A stretch of DNA of 61,084 nt from Zygnema cylindricum (taxonomy: Eukaryota; Streptophyta; Zygnematophyceae; Zygnematales; Zygnemataceae): contig JBBHKE010000095.1 in NCBI GenBank assembly GCA_037447655.1, forward strand, positions 64,001-125,084, read 5' to 3'. The notes beneath the pieces are model-generated. The model saw only the letters and a list, made by a program, of their open reading frames with translations, ran no database searches and was not told the origin of the DNA. Below are positions 44,817 to 56,114 of this stretch, piece after piece. Position 1 is the stretch's first letter; each line of letters starts with the position of its first letter. Both the position numbers and the translations under genes were made by a program.

Positions 44817-45999
44817 TGTAAATAATTGAGTATTTTCTAGGTCTGTATTAAGATAAGAAAAGAGTAGAGGCTGTCTGCCTCTACCTCCCCTCTCCCAACC
44901 CCCACACTTGTTGTAGTCACTGAAGGCTAGATTGGGGATATAGAGCCATGGCTGCCTAGGTCCTCTAGAGAAGATATGGAATATAGTGGGTAAATTTACC
45001 AAAATGACAGTTGACGGACCCAAGATTTGAACCAGGAACCTACCGTGCGTTAAGATAGTCGTTCACCGGTAGCTTTATCCAATTAGTCTAGGACGACTGC
45101 TAAGTACAGTTATGTTTGATAAAGATATAAATGTTATCAAGTAGATCAATTCATTTAACTAGACGAATTGATTTCTAGTACATAAAAACAACTAAACTAT
45201 AGTACGGTCTTATGTACATTACGAAAAGGATACCGGGCATTTGTTTCGACCGCGAAACAAATACCGTGCAAGTATTTATAACGGCTACAATTGAAATCTA
45301 GTTTTGATCGGACGGCCCGGAAGGATGCCGAGATCGCGGAAGAGAATCGTGGCGGTTTGCGATCATCGCAACATCGAGTGACTCGTGGCGCGATAACATT
45401 GGATTGCGGCAACTCCGGACATTACGGGAACAAATCCCGATTTGACATGTGTCGACATTTTGGCCATGTTGTACGATGGCCGTACCGAAAGTACATCAGT
45501 ACCTGTACTTTTATGTACGACACAGTAATTTGATAGGTGTCGTACGTCAATAGATAGAGTTTTAGAGAGGGAATAGGACTTAGAAAATTTAGTAGGTAGC
45601 AGCCTCTCTCCGAGAGAGCTCCTGTACAAAAGGTCATTTTTGACCATTTATAATTATTAATTTACTTGACCATTTTCAGTGATTCTTTTTGCTACGGACT
45701 CAAGGGAGTCCAAGCTACACAGGGGTGTAGTTGGTCTGTGTTTTTTCTTGCCAGGGTGGCTGCATTTCTAAGGGAAAGTCAAAGTGGGTGAATGTGTCCA
45801 AAACTCATATTCTAACTTTGCATTCTGTGGTGGAACTGAGCACACAGAAAGTCTTATTTCACAGGGATGAAGCTATAATGGGTTTGTGATTGTCAAGGGG
45901 TCAGTCATTTGGGTTTATATCAACTTGGAGTCGGCACTATCTAGATTACCTTCTTTTGGATCTGCGATTTATGTGGGCAATGGAGCACAAAGAGTTTCA
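44817..45999 (+). repeat. 3' LTR of element F
   Basis: 1183 bp, TGTAAATAATTGAG to AAGAGTTTCA. Keeps the in-LTR ATG (45980-45982, MEHKEF) that has mutated in the 5' copy. tRNA-like module at 45005-45105. Confidence 0.92.
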
Positions 46000-46045
46000 G
46001 TGTGCTCATTGTCTAACTTGTTGCTGCTCAAATTTTTATTTAATT

Positions 46046-46073
46046 GGTGATGTACCTCGCGAGGTACATCACC
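46046..46073. repeat. 28-bp perfect palindrome
   Basis: GGTGATGTACCTCG followed immediately by its exact complement, near the centre of the split TTA-flanked element. Counterpart of the hairpin at 39827-39867. Confidence 0.92.
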
Positions 46074-46468
46074 ATTTACAGAAACTTTCAAAGCAAATGC
46101 TTCGCGAAAAAATATCCCACGGTCATTGTTAACTCCCAGACTTTTGGAGAATATTGGCAAGCTTTTCTGTAATGTTGCTTTCCTTATAAATAAATCAAAA
46201 TAAGAGGTACAGCGTAGTTCGGAGACGTTCCAATTTGTGTAAACAACCTCACTTTTTGTCTAATGGAACTTCACCCTTAGCGAACTTGCTTTGCATTTTA
46301 GCATAGATCCCCTAGACCCTTTTTTTTCGGTGTCGCTAAGTGTGACAACGAAATTGTTACTTAAATATATGACGATTGTATACGTCGACAACGCTAATGA
46401 CGGCTGTCACTGTCTAAAATTTGTGATGACGCACGTTACTTTTCGTAACTACGTGTGCCGTTGCATGT

Positions 46469-47459
46469 TGTTGAAATCTGAGGTATAATTGTATTTTCCA
46501 GGCCAAAATTTAGAAAAACAAAATGGTCTTATTTTGGTAGCCAGGCTCTCTCTTCCCCATACTTGTTGTAGTCACATAAGATTGGTGAGAGAGGGGTAGA
46601 GCCATGGCTGCCTGAACAGCTAGGAGATAGGGGAATCAACTCTTAGCAAAAAGCTAACGGACCAAGGATTTGATCTTGGTCCATATAGGCTACAGGCAGC
46701 CGGCAGGCTTATCCGATAGTGTAGTATCTGGTGTTAGAATATATAGGGTTTGATATCTATTTAACAAAACACTAGTAGACTAAGCCGATTTACGTAATTA
46801 TGAGAATGTAACATAGGTTCAGTTAGATATTTTGGAAGGCGCACGGATTGCACAAAATTTACTAGTACCGACATTTGAATTCGACGGCGCGAATTAAAAG
46901 CCAGTTAACATCAGACGGCTCTCATCCAAGCTGCCATTGTGGAATGGTCGCTTTGGCTGTTTTTGGTCCTCATGTCACCAAATACGTTGTGGCGACCTAT
47001 TAGTGATTTGTAGAATTCACGGGAAACACGAAGACAAGTCTAGAGGTGACAGACGTCCCCCCCATGGCCATATCGTACAGTGGCCGTACAGGAAGTACAT
47101 CGGCTGTATTACCTTCCTGTACCGTACAGTCATTTGATAGGTTCCGTACATCAGCAGTAGGGGGTTTAGAGAAGGGTTTAGGACTTAGAGTTTTTGGTAG
47201 ATAGCGACCTCTCTCCTAGAGAACTTGTATAAAAACTGGCATCTTTGCCACTTGAAAATTAATCGCCCAGTTGGGCATTCTGAGCAATTCCTTTTGCATT
47301 GGACTTAGGGGAGTCCAACCTTCACAGGCGTGAAGAGAGTCAGAGTCACAGCCTGCATGGGTGGCAGTTGTTGTGTGAGAAAGACAGGCACATAAAATTA
47401 TCCTATAAGTTTTAAGTAAGCTTTATATTTTGTGCACCAATAGAGGTCACACAATTACA
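46469..47459 (+). mobile_element. Solo LTR, copia group, plus strand
   Basis: 991 bp, TGTTGAAATCTGAGG to CACAATTACA, flanked by CATGT on both sides (46464-46468 and 47460-47464). It carries the shared ACTTGTTGTAGTCAC block, a TATAAAAA box (47230-47237), the antisense tRNA-like module (46655-46740) and ATAGAGGTC where other LTRs have the gag ATG. Confidence 0.92.
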
Positions 47460-47751
47460 CATGTATTACCATTACATTGTAGACGTATTGCCTTCTAGTC
47501 TGTGCCGTTTCATGGTTGAAGAAGATATGCTTTGCATTTGGGTCTCTTGTCCGGTCACCGTGAAATGGCATCGGAATCTTGAGACCCTTACAAAATAAAA
47601 TCTGTACAGGACGGAAACGAAAAAAACAAAACAAATTGTGTAATTTTCCTCGTCGTACTGAATGTAAACGGACAAAACAAAGTGAATCGTCTACTTATCT
47701 TGGTCGCTTGAAATTGTTTGAAAATTTTGAAAAAAGTTGACATGTGTGAAT

Positions 47752-49188
47752 TGAAATTCTATGGGCTCCATTGCCACACATTTATTCGCAGATCCAAAGA
47801 AGCTAATCTAGATAGTGTCGACTCCAAGTTTATATCAACTGAAATGATTGACCCCTTTAGAATCAGAACCCCATTACAACTTCACCCCTGTGTAATAAGA
47901 CTTTCTGTGTGCTCAGTTCCACCAAAGAATGCAAAGTTAGAATTTGAGTTTTGGATAACATTCCCCACTTTGACTTTCCCTTAGAAATGCAGCCACCCTG
48001 GGAGGCACAAACTCTGATCGACTACACCTCTGTGTAGCCTGGACTCCCCAGAGTCCGCAGCAAGAAGAATCACTGAATCAACAAAAAGAATCATTGAATT
48101 TGGTGAACTGAGTTGATAGTTATGGCTGCTCAAAGTGAGCCTTTTATACAAAGGGTGCTCTCAGAGAGAGGCGGCTACCTACCAAAAAATTATAAGTCCT
48201 AAACACCCCTCATAGCCCGTCTAGACCAATCAGATTATCGCACACTACATAATGTAGATATAAAGTACGGTAGCCGCCGTACTTTGTACAGAATTACGCG
48301 GCACCACTTTCGGTCCGCCACGTGGCGAAAAAGTCGTCGTCGTTCTGTCCCTTGCTTCTCAGGCATCCTATAGGATGATGCCACATGTCATTTTGACTTA
48401 TCAAATTTATCTTTGTTGACCGTTGAGTTTCAACGGTCGTCGTTCCGTGATGACTGTTGAAATTCTACGTCAACACGGAACCAATCATACGACTGTACGA
48501 GGTACAAGGTACGGACCAATCATACGACTGTAGCGGATAAGAAAGTACATGCTCCGGAGTACTTTGTGTACGGTCCTTGTACGACATCGCCATAATGTGA
48601 TATTTGTCACATCCGGAGTTGTCATCTTTCTTTCTGGATATCCCGCGATCCTTTACGAACTTACCACGTGTCATCCGGAGTGGCGGTGCCTGAAAACGCC
48701 ACGTCGCCCACTCTAAAATCTTGGGTCGCACCACGGCCGTCGATTCAAATCGGAATTGTATCTGGACCATCGAAACAAATGTCCCTACTATTTGCTTCGT
48801 CGAGTACTTAAAGTATAGCTGTTTCTATGCCTTACAAACCGTAATCTAGTTAAATGAAAAACCCTACAAGTATTTATTTAAATATCTATCAAACCCCATA
48901 TGTCCTAACAGTAGTCCTTGACTAAACGGACAAAGCTAACGACTACAGGTTGTTTGACGGATTGTAGGTACCAAGATCAATTCCTGGATCCGTCAAATAC
49001 CTTTTTAGTAAACCTACCATTACCTACTCGTGTCTCTTTGGAGAGCTTAAGCTGCCATAGCTCTAGCTCCCTATCCAGCCTTTAGTGACTACAACAAGTG
49101 TGGGGGCTTGGAGAAGGGAGTCAGAGGCAGATTTGCCTCTACTATTTCCTATCCTAAAACAGACCTAGAAAATACTCAAATATCAACA
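47752..49188 (-). mobile_element. Solo LTR of the E/F family, minus strand
   Basis: 1437 bp, TGTTGATATTTGAG at 49188 to GAATTTCA at 47752, flanked by TGAAT on both sides (47747-47751 and 49189-49193). The in-LTR ATG is at 47769-47771. The tRNA-like module (48915-49005) has the stem TTTGACGGA/TCCGTCAAA. Short duplicated blocks (CAATCATACGACTGTA at 48482 and 48512) explain its larger size. Confidence 0.93.
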
Positions 49189-49193
49189 TGAAT

Positions 49194-50640
49194 ATGTGTT
49201 CCTATTTGTTTAGTGATGGTACTTTAATTTAGAACACATCGTCGATGTGTTTTAAAGAAAAGTTTGAAGATGACGTTCTTGACTTGGCCGTGGGTCGAAA
49301 AACACAAGACGTCAACATGTAGTACATTCTAAGTTCGACGGTGACGCAAAATGTACATCTATTTTTTTCGGTTTATTTTTATACGGTTGTTACTTACGCG
49401 GAACAACGCTAAGTTTTACAAGAAAACGACAGAAAAAAAACCCTTACTATGGTGCATAGGGTCATACCTTGACATTGAACCCCAATCAACGAAAATGTTG
49501 GGTTGTTTACTTGATGATGTACGTTAACTTCGTTTTGCTTTTTTTTGTTTAAATCAAACATGTTTTCTTAAACCTATCAAGATTCTCCAAGCTTTAAGCT
49601 TAAACAATCCGATATTTTTTTTTTCTCATCTGCAACCCAATCACTTTATCCAACCATCCGTCGTCCTCAAGTGGCCTGTAGCCACAAACTAGTCATATAC
49701 AATTGAATTGGTACATCTGAAAAATTACGATAAGTTCCACGATGGACGAGCGATGACAACCTTACACGTGGTATAGGCATGTGACTTCGAACAGGGCGAA
49801 AGCAAATATAACAAAAGCCAAGAGAAAATCTTTATCGGAGGATATGGTTTCACGCCCCCTTTGCCATCCATTGACCTTCATAGAAAGGGTTTGGGGTTTT
49901 AAAACGTTGGAACACAATTAGTACAACGATATAGTACGCACCTACAATTCTTATATTATCTTACAAATCTTATAGTAAGCTTCTATGCTTGACAAATATT
50001 TGACGATTTTAAACATCTTAACATACGAGGTACCGCCAAAATAACCCCCGCCTTCGCGAGCCCCTTCTCCTCAAGGTCCTCAAAATCTTACAACCACAAA
50101 TCTTTCACACCATTGCACAAAATGTTATTCTCCCCCCTTTCCTCTCGCGACCAAGGTGCCTTTCTGTAGGTGTAGAAAGTTACATGTAGGAAGAGATTTG
50201 ATGAGGCTCTCGAAAACATATCCTATAGCCGAAATTAACATTCTAACTCTCAGTCGTAGAGATCCTACTCCACCTCTTGTCCATCCTACCCCACCTCTTG
50301 TCTAGTAACAACCGTTTTTAAGTGCTTGACAATATAGGTGCCTTAACGGTTTTTGGGTGTTGCCACCAGGGTTTCAAAATTATATCTTTGTATCCTCACC
50401 TCCTTCATGATCCTATTTGATTAGCTCTTCGACTCTCATTGTTTTTACTGGCTGGCGATGTTACCAATGACATAGTGTGGCACTTACCTCTCTTGCTTCC
50501 AATTTGGATATAATTTTTGCCACCTATTGGAGTGAACGAGTGTTGTTGGTGAGACTTAGGCTCGTCGTTGAGGATTTTCTCGAAGGAATCTAGAATCATA
50601 AGAATAAGGGCACAATGGTCAATTCATTAGTATTTTTGTG
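49194..50640. other. AT-rich region without a recognisable gene
   Basis: No protein, RNA or repeat recognised. It may include the decayed 5' part of the LINE-like reverse transcriptase that follows, but I cannot show this. Confidence 0.4.
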
Positions 50641-50657
50641 TCACCCCCCTTGACGAC

Positions 50658-52960
50658 GTGCCTCGTTACCTAGCTCGGCAAATAAACTGCAAAGGGTTGT
50701 CCACCTCGCTCATTTTGGCAATTTTTTTCGATTATTCGAGCTCTTTTGCCTTGCACCATCCTCCAACCCTCGAAGATGTCCTTCCATTCGTTGAGGTGCA
50801 TGATCCTCTTGAATCGTTTTACTTAGATCAGGAGGCACGTACTAAAGGTTGGGTCATCTCCCTCACCCTTTCTACGGGCCATCCATCTAGAATGGTTTAT
50901 GAACTTCTTTGAGATTTTTTTCCTCTCAAAAACTCGACTTAAGGTTTGATTTTTTGTTTGAAGTGGATTTTGAGTTAGCTCGCCGCCAAATTCCTCATCA
51001 TGTTGTACCTTTTCTCTCAATTGTCAGTCTTTTAGCTATTTCGAAGCCAATTGGGGGCAACCATTTTGTTGTTATAAGAGAATTCTTGTTTCTTTTGTAG
51101 CCCACATTATCTACATCCAACTCAAAGTGGCCTTCCATGACCATTTTTTAGTACATCAGTTTGACTTTGCTACTAAGGGGGGTTGTGAGACAATAGTCCA
51201 CGATCTTTGAGCTCTTTTGGATCCACGTCTGAAATTTTGTGAAGTTTTGTGGACTCCATAGTCCTACAGAATGAGCAGCTCAAAGAAAGCCTCTAGGATA
51301 ACCCTGACCCACTATGATTCATCAAGGAATATCTGCAATCCAGGCAGGCAAAAACGTTGACCAGCCTCACCCTTGTAAGGACAAGACTCCCCTGAGTCAA
51401 ACGCAAAAATAATATCCAAATTTTCCCCCTTGAGCAGTGAGTTATTCCTGTTCAATTTCAGCAGATTTATACAGATGGCCTCTGGGAGAGAGGGCTTTAA
51501 AAACATCCTAAAAAGACTTTAAGTCCTAGACCAACCTACTCATAGAGCCTATCTCCTAAACCCTCTGCCAATCGGAGGACTGTAAAGTACTATACATAAT
51601 ATACTAGCCGCCACAGAATTTGTGCGGTGGATGTACAACAACTGTACGACACCACTAAGGAGGTGGTACCATCCATGTCCGACGCCATGGTTTTGTCTCC
51701 TCCTTGTCCGGCATCAATGAGATGTTGCCACGTGTTATTTTGTGGCTTCTTGGGTGTAAGCCTCCAAAAGAACCGTTCCGGTCTTTCGGCGCTCACGCGA
51801 GCCGTTCGATCAAATTGCATCTTCTTTTGGCGGCGCGCCGAATTTCTGCTTCATGTGCACAAGTTTCGTTTCATCCCGTTAAATGGGATAATTTTTGCGG
51901 TACATGTTTATTGACGTATAATCCTTGCATTTGTAGTGACTCTTCTACGACATAGCGGATAAGGCAGATGACTAATTTATATTTGCTTGACATAACATCA
52001 AATCCATGCCGGGCCACCCTTTTTGGTGTGATCCATTCTATCTCTCTTTCCTTAGCTTTGGCTGCCATAGACAGCCATGGCTTCCTCCTGCGGCTTCTTC
52101 TCTGTGTCTGCCTTGAGAACTATAAGTAAGAGAAGAATTAATTTTTCTTCTTTTCAACAACGTCCGGATTGGGCGGTCCTTCAATTTGATGTGGCTAACG
52201 CTTCACAATAATGTTACCCTCCGAAAAAATTGGCTTGCACCGTCCGTCATAAATATAATATTTCTTTTTTTTGTGCCTTTTATTTCCGACTGAGCTCTTT
52301 ATCTTTCTTTGGAGGTCCTTTTTGTGATGTTGCCACCTCAGAATCCACGACCAACACTCACTAAGGAGATCCTTTGGGGGCACCTCTTTTTGACTTGGCC
52401 AAATTTCAATCTTTAGGAATATCCACTACAGTTCTCTATAGTTGTTGATTCCTTTTGATCGCGGATGATACATTCTGTGGGAAACCGTGACTATGACTAT
52501 GGTATCTTTCTGGAGTAATTTCATATGATGCTTAGTTGTCAAACAGTCCGAGTGTGTACCTTAGTGCCCACAAGGTTTGTCTTCGACCCCCCCCTCCCTA
52601 TCAAGTTTCGACTCGCGTCTCCAAAGGAGGTTAATAAAGCTTTAGGTTCCTCGTATGATCCCCTTCCTTTGCTAACCAAGTTGATGATAATGCGCTATTA
52701 GAGGACCTCTTACCATGTGAAGAGCTTTTTAGCTTTTGAACACCCATGTCACGTTTCCATCCTGACTTTTTGCTCAACGTCCTTTGTACCTCGCTCGTAT
52801 GCTACCACCAATAACATCTTAGGTTTCTTCTCTTAAAGACTTCGACGACACAGGTTTTAATATGCTACACCACCTATTTGGCCATTGATTTTTTATTGAT
52901 TGAAAGATCTATTTGCTTGTCAGCTTCCTTACCTCCAAATTTTGAAGGGTTGTAACATTG
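50658..52960 (+). pseudogene. LINE-like reverse transcriptase pseudogene, split by a solo LTR
   Basis: In mixed frames the plus strand gives LLAISKPIGGNHF, HIIYIQLKVAFHDHFLVHQF and DFATKGGCETIVHDL, then ALLDPR up to 51229. After the solo LTR it reads RPDWAVLQFDVANA (52160 on), GDPLGGHLF (about 52365) and LIADDTFCGK (about 52455), the last holding the catalytic Asp pair. Then comes SPKEVNKALGSSYDPL. The order is that of a non-LTR type RT family common, to my knowledge, in mosses, lycophytes and ferns. Many stops; inactive. Confidence 0.75.
51230..52159 (-). mobile_element. Solo LTR inside the LINE-like RT
   Basis: 930 bp, ending TTTTCAACA at 52159, flanked by ACGTC on both sides (51225-51229 and 52160-52164). 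The RT frame (LDPR/RPDW) is restored when one ACGTC and the LTR are removed. Its inner end has a 10-bp duplication (TGAAATTTTG/TGAAGTTTTG), and the in-LTR ATGGAGTCC is 20 bases from 51240. Confidence 0.88.
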
Positions 52961-53640
52961 CCTACTTTTGAACTATGTTTATGACATGTGTTGCGAAACC
53001 ATTATTTTTCCACTTGTTGTTAACTTTTGAATGGTGACACGCAGATCGAGTTCTGTCCAACAACAAGTATAGTACCTTTAGACAAGTTAAACATATTTTA
53101 TTGTACAAAACTAGAAAATGCTACATGATCTCATACTTTTGAAAAAACAAAAACAAATTTGATGAAAGTTTAAAATATATACGAAAGGTACGATGACATT
53201 GGACGAGAGAAATGGAGTCCGAAATTTTTGAAAGATCGTCCCTTGTTTCTACAAGCTTCCAAACTTTAACTAACATGTTATTGATTACATGGTGGCGTAA
53301 AGTAGCATAGCGTTTTGTTTCCCTCTAGTTAGTCTTCGTACTAAAACTTGTATTGTACAAAACTAGTTCGAATTATCTCGAAAAGCTAGAACTTTAAGTT
53401 ACATTAGTGGTAAATTTAAAACTATTATAGGACCGCAGTACCAAATTATAACATGCATGATATATCGAACCAAACTCGATGCGATGCAAGGCACTAATCT
53501 CCAAACCAAAAAGACCAAAAGATTTTGTTCCCCCATAAATTAGTGTTCCTATCGTATATAAAATGATACCCATACCATGTGAACATGTTATTCAGGGATT
53601 TCGAGAGTCATCAAAATTTTAGGAGGTTGGATTTGAAAAC
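52961..53640. other. AT-rich region without a recognisable gene
   Basis: No coding or repeat signal seen beyond general AT richness. Confidence 0.4.
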
Positions 53641-53955
53641 TCCCGGGGAAGGGCGGGAGAGAGAGACGGATAGAGGGAGAGTGAGAGAGGGAGAGAGAGA
53701 GAGGGAGAGAGAGAAGGGGAGAGAGGGAAAAAGACAAGGTTAGAGAGGGAGACAGAAAGAGAAGGGGGGAAAAGAGGGGAGAGGGAGAGAGGGAGTGAGA
53801 GAGAGGGGGAGGAGAGGGAGGAAAAAAAGGAAGGGAAAGAAAAAAGGATAAAGTGAGTGGGGGAGAGAGGGGAGGCGAGAGAGGGGGAAAGATAGGGGGG
53901 GAGAGAAAGGTTGTAGGAGAGAAGGGGGGAGAGCGAAGGTGGGAGGAAGAGAGAA
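53641..53955 (+). repeat. Polypurine (GGGAGA/GA) tract
   Basis: About 315 bases almost purely A and G on the plus strand, built of GAGA, GGGAGA and GGGGAG units. Confidence 0.9.
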
Positions 53956-54124
53956 GCAGTCTCGATCTAAGACGACCTTTAACCCCTCTCTCCTTTAACC
54001 CTAACCCACTTTGATGCCCATTTGGTTCTCTCTCTATTCATGTGCAACTCAACTCTAAATATGAACATCTCATTTCGACAACCCATACTATCATTATTAT
54101 GCGTTACGATTTGCAAAATCTTAT

Positions 54125-54700
54125 ATATATAGTGTTAATAAAAATTCATTTAAGTGGCCTAGGATGAGCTTCGTAAAAAAACATATAGTAGTGCACTTGA
54201 CTAGACCGCCCATCGTTATTAGTGTTAAAGATTTATTAGCGATAATGCGAAATTAGAATTAATAATACTAATTTAGTGCAGGGGAGTGTGGCAAAAGGTT
54301 AGTCCGTGTCCTTAAATAGTGTTGTCAACATCATTCTCTGATTTTTGTCCCACAAATATCGTACCCGAATTAGTGTCATCAACTCTCACAAACGATGAAC
54401 TATAATTAGAGTGGTAACTATAGTTTTTATTGTTTTTAGGGTTTCTTATTGTGTTAACTGTTGGTGATATATTATTTCGATGGCCGGTGTACCGTACCAC
54501 ACGTCCCATCGACATTAGACCTAATAACACTAATTTGATTGCGACTATTTTTAGCCGAAAATCATAAAATAGTTTTGAAAATGCCTTTTAGAACGAACGG
54601 ACTAAAATCCTCAGCGTCTCCCACACTAAATTAGAATTATAAATGCTAATTTCCCACACACTAATAATTCTTTTAATCATGATATGTAGTGAAGGTTTTT
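54125..54700. repeat. Remnants of the small inverted-repeat family seen at 60441
   Basis: Blocks such as CCTTAAATAGTGTTGTCAAC (near 54310) and CCGAAAATCATAAAATAG (near 54554) resemble parts of the element at 60441-60778. Ends are not definable. Confidence 0.4.
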
Positions 54701-54974
54701 TAAGTTACCGGTGTTTTTCAAAAAGCAATAACCAAAAAAAGCAAATTAAATTAAAATACATCGAAACAATAAAAAGTACAAATAAAAATAAAAAAAAAGG
54801 ATCATCAGATTCATCATAACGAATGTTTAAATGTAAATTATCAAATGAATAAATCATTTAATTTCCATTTTACAAAGAAAAGTACTTCTCAAAGAAAATA
54901 GACCGAGGGAAACTAAAAAAAAAGAAATGAAGTTTATACTCGTCTAATACATTTTTCCACAAAAAACATAGAAA

Positions 54975-54977
<3 letters not shown>

Positions 54978-55051
<74 letters not shown>
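54978..55051. repeat. (AT)n microsatellite
   Basis: About 37 AT units, followed after a short CA-rich gap by an A-tract at 55063-55111. Confidence 0.97.
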
Positions 55052-55053
<2 letters not shown>

Positions 55054-55061
55054 AAAACACA

Positions 55062-55114
<53 letters not shown>

Positions 55115-55389
55115 ACAAATATTGAAAACTAAAGAATCCATACATGACAAAAGGACAACTGACAAACAATAAAAAAAAATGCCAAAAAACCAGAAAAATT
55201 GTCTAATTAAGAGATGCAAATTCCAGATTCCAAATTCCAAATTAATACCTCCAAATTTAAATGGGGTTTAGTCCACAATGCTATTTAAACATATTTAGTG
55301 TAGATTTAGTGCTATTTAACTCTTATGGCAACAGGCCAAAAATCATCTTTCATTAAAGAAAAGTAAACTAAACTAAACTAAAAACAAAA

Positions 55390-55485
55390 CTTAAATCTTC
55401 CTTAAGACATAGGAAAACTAAGAAATTTAAGATCTCACTTAAATCTTCCTTAAGACATAGGAAAACTAAGAAATTTAAGATCTTG
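55390..55485 (+). repeat. 48-bp tandem duplication
   Basis: Two copies beginning CTTAAATCTTCCTTAAGACA at 55390 and 55438, identical except for the last two bases. Confidence 0.95.
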
Positions 55486-56114
55486 AATGAGATATAATTT
55501 GGTGTTAAGAGCTACAATTTAACCACTCTTCAAGATTTTTAAGGTTTTTTAGGGTTTTTTTATGGTTTTTTAGGGTTTTCTAAGGTTTAACCGTTGATAG
55601 TGTTAACTATCTAAAGATTTACAGACCTTTTAAAGAAACTAGGTTTCAAACGAAAATTAAATAAACACATAATTAAACAAAATAAATAAATAAATCGACG
55701 ATACAACGACTTAGTCCAATTACAATTTCAAAAAAAATGTATCCTCTCCAAAACCTCGATTTGGAAAAACATCGATAAGATTCAAAAAAATTGCATAAAA
55801 ACTCTTTTTCATTCCTTTGTGCTTCAGAATGAGCAAATAACAAAAAAAATACTTTTCTTTTACATTTTTTTTTTCCTCTTAACAAGTCGATCCCGACGAA
55901 TTTCTTCGATTTCTGAGAGTTCCACTATTAGATTCTATACCGGTTTGACCGGTGTTCCATCCTCTCTTAGCATTAAAAGACAGATCAACTTCTGTACATT
56001 AATAATAATAATAAAAACAAAAAAGAAGGGGAAAAAAGAAAAAGGAAAAGGAGAAAAAAGAAAAAGAAAAAAAAACGGGTCATTATTGTCGTTATCGAAG
56101 TTCCTAAAAATATA

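Larger units (their letters stand above)
41712..45999 (+). mobile_element. Copia element F (complete gag-only element)
   Basis: 5' LTR 41712-42888, internal part 42889-44816, 3' LTR 44817-45999, plus strand. Both LTRs, primer-binding site, polypurine tract (AGACTAGAAAATAAGGGGAG, ends 44816) and gag are present. There is no protease site, integrase or RT core. Same family as E and the solo LTR 47752-49188. No clear target duplication is visible (ACACG left, GTGTG right). Confidence 0.93.
41280..46276. mobile_element. PIF/Harbinger-like non-autonomous element, copy 2, split by element F
   Basis: Ends GGGTGAAGTTCCATTA at 41280 and its complement TAATGGAACTTCACCC at 46276, flanked by TTA (41277-41279 and 46277-46279). 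Subtracting F (41712-45999) leaves 709 bp, close to copy 1 (736 bp). Positions 41280-41711 are the inverted relative of 39905-40369, and 46000-46276 match the other half. Hence F landed inside this element after it was in place. Confidence 0.85.

Noticed and set aside
41707-46004. Five-base target duplication for element F
   Set aside because: Flanks are ACACG and GTGTG; not a match, so I do not claim one although the LTR ends are clear.
38505-46276. CRISPR-like array or operon-like gene cluster
   Set aside because: Repeats are inverted and irregular without spacers, and the window is clearly eukaryotic transposon-rich DNA.
54870-55240. Open frames rich in Phe and Tyr-Ile
   Set aside because: They translate an A-tract and an (AT)n microsatellite; not genes.
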